Source of the DNA: an uncultured Deinococcales bacterium
GTDB taxonomy: Bacteria; Deinococcota; Deinococci; Deinococcales; Trueperaceae
Direction: 5' to 3'
NCBI GenBank assembly: GCA_937934635.1
Contig: CALGZD010000348.1
Location: forward strand, 1-7,328
DNA length: 7,328 nucleotides
The position numbers and the translations under genes are program-made. The notes beneath the pieces were generated by a model, which was given only the letters and a program-made list of their open reading frames with translations, was not told the origin of the DNA and made no database searches. Below, in pieces: positions 1 through 4,665 of the stretch (the stretch's first letter is position 1; each line of letters begins with the position of its first letter).

Positions 1-321
1 GATAATGAAAGCATCATCAGTATCTGAAATAAGTGTGCCCATGATTTTTTCTGCCAGAACTAAAACGCCACCTGTCGCAGGAATGACACCATCGCCTGTT
101 GTCCATGTTGCTTGAAGTTCACCAGAGTGTGAAAAGGTAGACAGTTTGGCATATTGCCAACCTTGTGAGTCTGCATTTGTATCTACTATACCTACGCTTG
201 TTCCTTCAACGGGCACATTTGCTTGTGTAAATGTCGCTGTCTGATTGAGGTTTGGAACTCGGCAAGCTGAAAGCAATAGTCCGCTAAGGAGTAATAAACA
301 GATGGGCAAAATTCGTCGCAT
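1..321 (-). CDS. Lipoprotein of unknown function, N-terminal part (runs off left edge)
   Basis: The reading frame is open from an ATG at 321 to the window edge, giving 107 residues; the C-terminal end is missing. The N-terminus MRRILPICLLLLSGLLLSAC is a lipoprotein signal: two arginines, a leucine-rich core and a lipobox L-S-A-C with the lipidated Cys at about residue 20. The mature part is Thr/Gly/Ala-rich and probably beta-structured (GWQYAKLSTFSHSGELQATW); I recognise no family. The start is supported by an in-frame TAA 18 nt upstream with no other start codon between. There is no Shine-Dalgarno; instead a TATCTT box lies 6 nt before the ATG, which would suit a leaderless transcript. A small inverted repeat (AACAC-GAT-GTGTT, 342-354) lies just upstream. 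It is expected to be anchored in a membrane facing the periplasm or outside. The gene is very likely real; its function is unknown. Confidence 0.8.
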   Translation of the reverse strand, partial: MRRILPICLLLLSGLLLSACRVPNLNQTATFTQANVPVEGTSVGIVDTNADSQGWQYAKLSTFSHSGELQATWTTGDGVIPATGGVLVLAEKIMGTLISDTDDAFII

Positions 322-456
322 ATTGACAAGATAGATGATTTAACACGATGTGTTGGTACAGAAGTTTACGACCTTTGGAAATGAAAAATAGGGGCATCTG
401 CATTACTAATACTAATCCCAACAACGTTGAAGACACTTTAGCCTCAAAGTAATGGC

Positions 457-486
457 ACTACACGGTTAATAATAGTACTACACGGT
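457..486. repeat. ACTACACGGT direct repeat, two copies 20 bp apart
   Basis: ACTACACGGT occurs at 457-466 and 477-486, exactly 20 bp apart, with partly matching flanks (AATGGC against AATAGT before each copy). Two helical turns between identical 10-mers could be a regulator site. It lies about 136 bp upstream of the left lipoprotein gene start and about 370 bp upstream of the right one. It may equally be a decayed tandem duplication. Confidence 0.5.
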
Positions 487-506
487 ACGGAGGTTATAGC
501 GTTCTA

Positions 507-534
507 GAGAGGGGCTCGAGAGGGGCTCGAGCCC
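507..534. repeat. 11-bp tandem duplication ending in a GC-rich palindrome
   Basis: GAGAGGGGCTC is present twice in tandem (507-517, 518-528) and continues into GGGCTCGAGCCC (523-534), a perfect 12-bp palindrome. This is the most GC-rich spot in an otherwise AT-rich gap. No T-run follows, so it does not look like a terminator. Confidence 0.7.
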
Positions 535-611
535 GACCTTCAACCCTAACTCAGTCACTTCAATTTTCCACCTAATCAGCAAACCTACTTTCCAAGCAGC
601 ATCCTCATCCC

Positions 612-675
612 GTAGGTTCTGATACCAGTAGATTCTGATACCGGTAGGTTTTGATACCTGTCGGTTCTGATACCG
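612..675. repeat. Tandem repeat, four 16-bp units
   Basis: Four head-to-tail units of exactly 16 bp: GTAGGTTCTGATACCA (612-627), GTAGATTCTGATACCG (628-643), GTAGGTTTTGATACCT (644-659) and GTCGGTTCTGATACCG (660-675). Each differs from the consensus GTAGGTTCTGATACCG at no more than two positions. The core GGTnnnnnnACC is partly symmetric, as a protein-binding site can be. A 16-bp period is not a multiple of three, which argues against a coding repeat. Confidence 0.92.
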
Positions 676-704
676 AGTCCTACAATATCGTTAATTAAAA
701 GCTC

Positions 705-795
705 TTCCACAATTAACTGACCTAAGTCAGTTAATTGGCGAGCTTAGTTCAAGTAAGAACGAACTCATTTAGCATGAGTCAACATTCGAAACGCT
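705..795 (+). repeat. Structured dispersed repeat, copy 1
   Basis: This copy aligns end to end with 2254-2350. Shared blocks are TTCCAC(A/G)ATTA at the left end, TTAAT(T/C)GGCGAGCTT in the middle (731-745) and AAACGCT at the right end. It contains a perfect 12-bp hairpin (stem 710-721 with 726-737, loop CTAA) and a second hairpin, ACTCAT/ATGAGT (763-768 with 774-779). It lies 63 bp upstream of the YtkA-like lipoprotein gene. It encodes no protein; it may be a small non-autonomous palindromic element or an RNA structure. Confidence 0.6.
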
Positions 796-820
796 ATAAC
801 AAACAAACTGTAGGGCTAAA

Positions 821-851
821 TAGACATTTCCTTAGATAAATAGCTTAGGCT
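821..851 (+). promoter_or_regulatory. Candidate promoter, possibly leaderless, for the YtkA-like gene
   Basis: TAGACA (821-826) matches the -35 consensus at five of six positions. TAGGCT (846-851) fits TAnnnT, with a 19-bp spacer, slightly long. The -10 box ends 7 nt before the ATG, so transcription would begin at or near the start codon. The site is short and degenerate, so this is a weak call. Confidence 0.3.
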
Positions 852-858
852 AGATGAT

Positions 859-1284
859 ATGAAATACTTTGTCCTAATTTTTGCAATTACTCTGTCACTG
901 TCTGCTTGTAAAGCACCAAAGGAAAATTCTTCTATAAATACATCTACTGCTACTGCAAGTTCATCAACAGCCACATCGCTTGAAGGTTTAAGAATTCGCA
1001 CTGAACTTTCTGGTGATCCTGCACTAGGTGCAGCGCAGTTCAACGTTTACGTCCTCAACGATGGCAATGGCGTCTCAGAGGCTGAAGTTAAAGTAACGGG
1101 TGACATGACTCATGCAGGCATGGTTCCCGTACTCGCAGATACACAAGAAGTAGAGCAAGGCTTATATGCCAGCGAAGGCTTTGAATTCACGATGGCTGGT
1201 GACTGGATAATCACCACTGAAGTAAAACTTCCTTCAGGTGAAAAAGGTATGGATGAATTGAAAGTAACGATTCCAAGTAGGTAA
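859..1284 (+). CDS. YtkA/FixH-like lipoprotein, possibly copper-related
   Basis: This is a complete 141-residue protein. Residues 1-17 are a lipoprotein signal (MKYFVLIFAITLSLSAC) with lipobox L14-S15-A16-C17. A Ser/Thr-rich linker follows to about residue 40. Residues 43-138 form one small beta-sandwich domain of YtkA-like type: an extended strand (FNVYVLNDGNGVSEAEVKVT), a Met/His segment GDMTHAGMVPV (81-91), GLYASEGFEFTMAGDW (101-116) and a closing strand. The G.Y...FTMAGDW pattern is characteristic of that family, whose members lie near copper or cytochrome oxidase functions. M83, H85, M88 and M112 could bind a metal, but that is inference. There is no cytochrome gene nearby. The ribosome site is poor (AGG 9 nt upstream). 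The gene ends at a strong terminator shared with the convergent neighbour. Confidence 0.88.
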   Translation: MKYFVLIFAITLSLSACKAPKENSSINTSTATASSSTATSLEGLRIRTELSGDPALGAAQFNVYVLNDGNGVSEAEVKVTGDMTHAGMVPVLADTQEVEQGLYASEGFEFTMAGDWIITTEVKLPSGEKGMDELKVTIPSR

Positions 1285-1295
1285 CAAAAATGAAA

Positions 1296-1332
1296 AAGTC
1301 CTCCTAACGCTTGATAGGAGGACTTGATTTTT
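1296..1332. terminator. Bidirectional intrinsic terminator between convergent genes
   Basis: A perfect 11-bp stem (AAGTCCTCCTA 1296-1306 with TAGGAGGACTT 1315-1325) closes an 8-nt loop. On the plus strand a TTTTT run ends at 1332. On the minus strand the bases left of the stem read as T-rich (AAAAATGAAAA at 1286-1296). It therefore serves both the YtkA-like gene and the secreted-protein gene. Confidence 0.92.
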
Positions 1333-1376
1333 ACCATTTTTACCACTATGCAACTATCACAGTGTTGAGTTTTAGC

Positions 1377-1943
1377 CTAAAAGTTCTTATCTACTAAATC
1401 AATCACGTCACCATCACTGGTTGAAAAACGAACGATGCCAACACTTGGTACAAAGTACATATCCATTTCAGTCTGAGCACCTGTTGCAGTTAGGGTCCGT
1501 TCTCTAAGTAAGAGAGCATTGAATCGACCTGCTTCGGTTTTCACACCTTGAAGACCCACAACTTCCGTACGCACTTTGATTTCTTGCTCACGGTAAACAG
1601 TCGTACTCTCCCAAAATTGTCCTGGGCTTAATTGTGAACCCTCATAAACAATTAATGGCGGGTCAAAAAGTTGTAGCTCGCCACCAGCAACTGCAACACC
1701 GATGGTAAACACACCTTCCTCGGTATAGACAAAATAGTCATCAAATATCAACGTATCATTCAAATACCTTGTGACAACCATTACAGGTAAACCCTCATAC
1801 TGGTAAGGTCCAGTCATCCGACGCTCTTCACCATTGCTATAGGTCCAAGTTAAATCTGGAGCATTAGGGAAGTAACTATTTTTTGCATGACTCAGACTAA
1901 AAAGCGTTAAAAAGGATAATACTAAAATAAGATATCTAAGCAT
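1377..1943 (-). CDS. Secreted protein of unknown function
   Basis: This is a complete 188-residue protein. Residues 1-20 are a signal peptide (hydrophobic core LILVLSFLTLFSL, probable signal peptidase I cut after SHA20); there is no lipobox. The mature part starts YFPNAPDLTWTYSNGEERRMTG and is strand-rich: repeated short beta stretches (VMVVTRYLNDTLIFDDYFVY; VFTIGVAVAGG), then GVKTEAGRFNALLLRERT and the ending MYFVPSVGIVRFSTSDGDVIDL. A start like F-P...WTY and an end like VG.VRF...G...L suggest one beta-barrel or lipid-binding-like periplasmic domain. I recall similar proteins in Deinococcota but cannot name a family. No strong Shine-Dalgarno is seen (GGAC about 9 nt upstream). A 12-bp palindrome lies 24 bp upstream and a short overlapping upstream ORF is described in the findings. 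Confidence 0.85.
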   Translation of the reverse strand: MLRYLILVLSFLTLFSLSHAKNSYFPNAPDLTWTYSNGEERRMTGPYQYEGLPVMVVTRYLNDTLIFDDYFVYTEEGVFTIGVAVAGGELQLFDPPLIVYEGSQLSPGQFWESTTVYREQEIKVRTEVVGLQGVKTEAGRFNALLLRERTLTATGAQTEMDMYFVPSVGIVRFSTSDGDVIDLVDKNF

Positions 1944-1966
1944 AGATAAAGTCCGTTCTAGATTGA

Positions 1967-1978
1967 AGCAAGCTTGCT
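1967..1978. promoter_or_regulatory. 12-bp palindrome upstream of the secreted-protein gene
   Basis: AGCAAGCTTGCT is a perfect palindrome centred about 30 bp upstream of the ATG at 1943, in the expected promoter or leader region. It could be an operator half-site pair. No consensus promoter boxes could be placed around it with confidence. Confidence 0.3.
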
Positions 1979-2117
1979 AACTTACTAAGCAATGGCATAT
2001 CCTTCTTCATTTTAAGCTTTATCTGGAAAAGTATTTATCTTCAAAACCTAAAGTTTTATGCCACGCTCCGTATTTAGGCGATAATATTATGCTAACTATT
2101 TCGAAATGTTTACTTTG

Positions 2118-2177
2118 CTTGTCATAACAGAGCTTGTCATAACAGAGTTTGCCACAACAGAGTTTGCCACAACAGAG
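2118..2177. repeat. Tandem repeat, four 15-bp units
   Basis: CTTGTCATAACAGAG occurs at 2118-2132 and 2133-2147, followed by TTTGCCACAACAGAG at 2148-2162 and 2163-2177. The last 7 bp (AACAGAG) are the same in all four units. The pairwise pattern (two identical, then two identical) suggests stepwise duplication. Read on the minus strand it lies in an open frame as a five-residue repeat (KLCCG twice, KLCYD twice). Confidence 0.93.
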
Positions 2178-2253
2178 TTTCTCCACATATTTCTTATGAC
2201 GTAATAGTTCTTTGAAATCTAACAACTGCCAAAAGTTAGCAACATACAAGCAA

Positions 2254-2350
2254 TTCCACGATTAGCTCTGCTGTCGCAGTTAATCGGCGAGCTTCGTAAC
2301 GAGTGAGAATAAAGCCACTCAGTGTGTACAGTTATTTCGTGGAAACGCTG
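2254..2350 (+). repeat. Structured dispersed repeat, copy 2
   Basis: This is the second copy of the element at 705-795, in the same orientation. It carries an 8-bp perfect terminal inverted repeat, TTCCACGA (2254-2261) with TCGTGGAA (2338-2345). Its left half folds as CGATTA/TAATCG (2259-2264 with 2282-2287) topped by CTGC/GCAG with loop TGTC. GAGTG (2302-2306) and CACTC (2317-2321) form a further hairpin, matching the second hairpin of copy 1. The pair A711-T736 in copy 1 is G2260-C2286 here, a compensatory change. Confidence 0.6.
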
Positions 2351-2463
2351 ATACAGTAAAACGCAAATTAAAAATAAGTCAATTATGATAGGTTCTAAAA
2401 ATATAGTAAATTGTTAAACTTTATATTTCGGAGCTTAAATTATATTGTCATTTTATGAAAGCG

Positions 2464-2493
2464 TTGACCTTGTGGTATAAATCAGGCTATAAT
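2464..2493 (+). promoter_or_regulatory. Near-consensus sigma70-type promoter with no adjacent gene
   Basis: TTGACC (2464-2469, five of six) and TATAAT (2488-2493, six of six) are separated by 18 bp. This is the best promoter match in the window. Transcription would begin near 2500, but the next confident gene starts at 3184. It may drive a small RNA, the small ORF at 2742, or a long hydantoinase leader. Confidence 0.5.
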
Positions 2494-2499
2494 AAAAGT

Positions 2500-2630
2500 C
2501 ATAAGTTTTTGGGTTATCACCACTATAAAATGTCATTTTTGGCATCTATATAAATTTCAAGTTGTTATTTCGCAATCCTAGCGTGTCGATTATGTCTGGA
2601 TAGCTCTACAGATAGTTGCTAGCTATTTTT
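2500..2630 (+). ncRNA. Candidate small RNA between orphan promoter and terminator-like hairpin
   Basis: The bounds are inferred: the start is about 7 nt after TATAAT and the end is at a T-run. Inside are a small hairpin ATGTCA/TGGCAT (2530-2545) and, at the end, ATAGCT (2600-2605) or ATAGTT (2612-2617) pairing with AGCTAT (2621-2626), followed by Ts to 2630. The final stem is short and AT-rich, so termination would be weak. No known RNA family is recognised. Confidence 0.22.
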
Positions 2631-2663
2631 GATACACAGTTTCGGTACACTTTCGATACACAG
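2627..2663. repeat. Imperfect tandem repeat, three units of 11-13 bp
   Basis: TTTTGATACACAG (2627-2639), TTTCGGTACAC (2640-2650) and TTTCGATACACAG (2651-2663) follow one another directly. The middle unit has lost two bases. Confidence 0.6.
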
Positions 2664-2698
2664 TACTTATTCTCTGTACTTTAGACAAGACAGGTTAC

Positions 2699-2724
2699 AT
2701 GTTTAATTACAATGTTTAATTACA
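2699..2724. repeat. Exact 13-bp tandem duplication
   Basis: ATGTTTAATTACA is present twice without a gap (2699-2711, 2712-2724), and a degenerate third unit may follow (GTGCTTAGGTACC). Confidence 0.85.
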
Positions 2725-2741
2725 GTGCTTAGGTACCCTAA

Positions 2742-2867
2742 TTGATTGCGAAAAAATGCTCTAACACCCCTACAGAGAGTTTGGGCTGTAAATTATGGCA
2801 AGATTTAGTTAAAGAGGGGCTAATTCGAGCTTTTAATATTAATTTTATAGAAGACATAGATTGCTAA
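2742..2867 (+). CDS. Possible 41-residue small ORF or gene remnant
   Basis: The frame opens after a TAA at 2739 and can start at TTG 2742, with AGG 8 nt upstream. The product reads (M)IAKKCSNTPTESLGCKLW, then QDLVKEGLIRAFNINFIED, ending IDC. It has a protein-like composition (Cys6, Cys16 and Cys41; a likely amphipathic helix around WQDLVKEGLI), unlike the low-complexity frames around it. I recognise no family. It could be a small protein or the tail of a decayed gene. The hairpin at 2853-2889 covers its stop codon. Support is weak: it is short, has a non-ATG start and no homology could be tested. Confidence 0.2.
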   Translation: MIAKKCSNTPTESLGCKLWQDLVKEGLIRAFNINFIEDIDC

Positions 2868-2889
2868 AAACCTGTTATGCATCTATGTC
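2853..2889. repeat. 9-bp inverted repeat (GACATAGAT / ATCTATGTC)
   Basis: GACATAGAT (2853-2861) pairs perfectly with ATCTATGTC (2881-2889); two further GC pairs form inside if one T is bulged. No T-run follows, so a classical terminator is unlikely. The same 9-mer recurs at 3049-3057. Confidence 0.6.
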
Positions 2890-2925
2890 GTTATAGTAGT
2901 AAAACCAATATATCAAATCCAAAAC

Positions 2926-2949
2926 TTTGTTCAAACATTTGTTCAAACA
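2926..2949. repeat. Exact 12-bp tandem duplication
   Basis: TTTGTTCAAACA occurs twice with no gap (2926-2937, 2938-2949). Each unit is itself nearly palindromic (TGTT...AACA), so the block can form small hairpins. Confidence 0.85.
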
Positions 2950-3111
2950 AATGGAGTCAGCGAATTTAGTTTTTCTATACTAACAGTGCAGCACTAAACA
3001 GCATGGCTAGCATATTTGGAGATGCAAAAAGTGTATTTTAAAAAAATAGACATAGATATTTTATATCAGGCATATATGTTGCTTACGTTTACACAAACTA
3101 CAAATAATGTG

Positions 3112-3176
3112 TTACAAAAAGTTGATATAGAACTATAACTAGAAAGATAACTCAGAGGTAGGCTATCTAAAGGAGG
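3112..3176 (+). promoter_or_regulatory. Hydantoinase leader: weak promoter candidate and strong ribosome site
   Basis: AAAGGAGG (3169-3176) is a near-ideal Shine-Dalgarno, 7 nt before the ATG at 3184, and fixes that start. Upstream, TATAAC (3134-3139, five of six) could be a -10 box, with only a poor -35 (TTACAA, 3112-3117, 16-bp spacer). The ribosome site is well supported; the promoter is a guess. Confidence 0.5.
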
Positions 3177-3183
3177 ATACTCT

Positions 3184-4566
3184 ATGGCTTCAACACTCAT
3201 TAAAAACGGTACAATTGTTAACTCAGGTGAGACCTACAAAGCAGATGTCCTCATCGAAGGAGAGCGCATCAGTAAAATTGGTAGTTCGCTCGATCGCAAA
3301 GCAGACAAGATTGTAGATGCACGAGGGAATTATCTTATCCCAGGTGGTATAGATGTTCATACGCACTTGGCTATGCCATTTGGTAGCACTATTCCAAGCG
3401 ACGATTTCTATACAGGTCATAAAGCAGCAGCATTCGGCGGCACAACCACACATATTGATTGTTGTATTCAAGGTAAAGGTGAAAGCTTTGCTAAAAGTAT
3501 AGAAACGTGGCATAACAAAGCCGATGACAAAGCTTGTATAGATTACGGCTTTCATATGGCAATCACTGACCTCAATGATGAGACAATACAAGAACTACCA
3601 AAGTTACCCTCTATGGGTGTAACTTCTATTAAACTTTTTATGGCTCACAAAGGTGTCTCGCAAGTTGATGACGACACCCTTTTTCAAGCTATGCGTATTG
3701 CAGGTAAAAGTGGCATCTTGACCATGGTTCATGCTGAAAATGGTGATGTGATTGATACGCTTGTAAAAGAAGCTTTAGAAGCAAACAACACAAGTCCAGC
3801 ATGGCACGGTCGCACCCGACCACACTTATGCGAATCAGAAGCAACAGGTAGAGCCATCGCCATGTCAGGTCTAGCAAATGCCCCACTTTACGTTGCTCAC
3901 ATGACTTGTGAATCGGCTGTTGAACAACTACGACTTGGCAAAAAACAAGGCTTAAATGTTCATGGTGAAACCTGTACTCATTATTTTATGACTTTACAAA
4001 CAGACTTAGAGCGTCAAGGCTTTGAAGGTGCAAAATATGTTTGTAGTCCCCCTGTTCGTAGCAGACACGATCAAGAAGCTCTCTGGAATGCTGTAACAGA
4101 TGGCACACTTTCGGTCATTTCGTCTGACCACTGCTCGTTTAACTACAAAGGTCAAAAAGACTTAGGCAAAGGTGATTTTTCTAAAATTCCAAACGGTATG
4201 CCCGGCATAGAAGACCGTATGTATATGATCTATGACCGAGGTGTTCGCAAAGACAAAATCAGCATGAACAAATGGGTTGAGCTCAACTGCACTAACCCTG
4301 CAAAACTCTTTGGACTCTACCCTCGTAAAGGCACGATTACCGTTGGCTCAGATGCAGATATTGTGCTGTGGGATAGCAAAGCTACAAAAACAGTCAGTGC
4401 AAAAACACACCACATGAATGTTGACTACAATGCCTATGAAGGTAAACGTATTCGTGGTTTACCTGTGAAAACCTTTCGACGAGGACACCTGATTGTAGAT
4501 GACGGTGAATTTTTAGCTGATGCTGGTAGTGGACGCTTTTTACGCAGAGAGCGAGCAAAGCGATAA
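3184..4566 (+). CDS. hydA: D-hydantoinase / dihydropyrimidinase
   Basis: This 460-residue cytosolic amidohydrolase hydrolyses the cyclic amide of 5,6-dihydropyrimidines or 5-substituted hydantoins to N-carbamoyl amino acids, step two of reductive pyrimidine breakdown. Full family length is present. The binuclear zinc ligands are all visible: H59 and H61 (DVHTH), carboxylated lysine K150 (SIKLF), H183 (VHAENG), H239 (AHMTCESA) and D315 (SSDHCSFN). Substrate-backbone residues S288 (CSPP) and N337 (IPNG) are also present, as is the family block KGDFSKIPNG...GIEDRM. The C-terminal beta domain includes GSDADIVLWD. One oddity is His at 155 where the family normally has the catalytic-site Tyr (FMAYKG). 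The gene stands alone: no beta-ureidopropionase, carbamoylase, dihydropyrimidine dehydrogenase or transporter is in the window. Hydantoinase and dihydropyrimidinase cannot be separated from sequence here; a non-catalytic role is unlikely given the intact metal site. Confidence 0.95.
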   Translation: MASTLIKNGTIVNSGETYKADVLIEGERISKIGSSLDRKADKIVDARGNYLIPGGIDVHTHLAMPFGSTIPSDDFYTGHKAAAFGGTTTHIDCCIQGKGESFAKSIETWHNKADDKACIDYGFHMAITDLNDETIQELPKLPSMGVTSIKLFMAHKGVSQVDDDTLFQAMRIAGKSGILTMVHAENGDVIDTLVKEALEANNTSPAWHGRTRPHLCESEATGRAIAMSGLANAPLYVAHMTCESAVEQLRLGKKQGLNVHGETCTHYFMTLQTDLERQGFEGAKYVCSPPVRSRHDQEALWNAVTDGTLSVISSDHCSFNYKGQKDLGKGDFSKIPNGMPGIEDRMYMIYDRGVRKDKISMNKWVELNCTNPAKLFGLYPRKGTITVGSDADIVLWDSKATKTVSAKTHHMNVDYNAYEGKRIRGLPVKTFRRGHLIVDDGEFLADAGSGRFLRRERAKR

Positions 4567-4608
4567 AGTGAACTGACGATAGCTTCGTCTAACAAAACAC
4601 AACATAAA

Positions 4609-4650
4609 AAAAGAGGTGCTGTTTTTCAACAACACCTCTTTTCTATTTTA
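4609..4650. terminator. Bidirectional terminator between hydantoinase and FAS1 genes
   Basis: AAAAGAGGTG (4609-4618) pairs with CACCTCTTTT (4633-4642). After one C/A mismatch the stem continues as TGTT/AACA with loop TTTC. TTTTCTATTTT follows on the plus strand and a run of Ts (from the A-run at 4606-4612) follows on the minus strand. It serves both convergent genes. Confidence 0.92.
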
Positions 4651-4665
4651 CTTTTTAATATTCAT

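Larger units (their letters stand above)
322..858. other. Repeat-rich intergenic gap between divergent genes
   Basis: No credible coding region was found in these 537 bp. They separate a minus-strand and a plus-strand gene, so they should hold both promoters. Present are a 6-bp duplication (ACTAAT twice, 405-416), a pair of ACTACACGGT copies at a 20-bp period, an 11-bp tandem duplication running into a GC-rich palindrome, four 16-bp tandem units, and copy 1 of a structured dispersed repeat. The larger elements are listed separately. Confidence 0.7.
1944..3183. other. Long non-coding gap upstream of the hydantoinase gene
   Basis: These 1,240 bp hold no confident gene. In order they contain a palindrome, a 15-bp x4 tandem repeat, copy 2 of the structured dispersed repeat, an orphan promoter with a terminator-like hairpin, three short tandem duplications (2627-2663, 2699-2724, 2926-2949), a possible 41-codon ORF with a hairpin on its stop codon, and three copies of GACATAGAT. 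The last 60 bp carry the ribosome site and probably the promoter of the hydantoinase gene. The sequence is strongly AT-rich and looks like an accumulation zone rather than one decayed gene. Confidence 0.7.

Noticed and set aside
612..675. CRISPR array from the 16-bp x4 or 15-bp x4 repeats
   Set aside because: Units are contiguous with no spacers, are too short for CRISPR repeats, and no cas gene is present.
816..1346. Open frames on the minus strand over the YtkA-like gene (816-1043 and 1110-1346)
   Set aside because: They are antisense to a gene with a clear lipobox and domain, lack family features, and one runs through the terminator.
2254..2350. Retron-type msr/msd RNA from the structured repeat
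   Set aside because: No reverse transcriptase gene lies in the window, and the two copies sit in unrelated contexts, which fits a dispersed repeat better.
2853..2889. Intrinsic terminator for the small ORF
   Set aside because: The stem is good but no T-run follows on either strand.
2250..3183. A decayed transposase or insertion sequence in the long gap
   Set aside because: No DDE-, Tn- or IS200-like residues could be read in any frame, and no long terminal inverted repeats were found beyond the small element at 2254-2345.
3223..3886. Open frames on the minus strand inside the hydantoinase gene (3223-3591, 3689-3886)
   Set aside because: They are antisense shadows of a strongly conserved enzyme gene and have Cys/Leu-rich, non-family composition.
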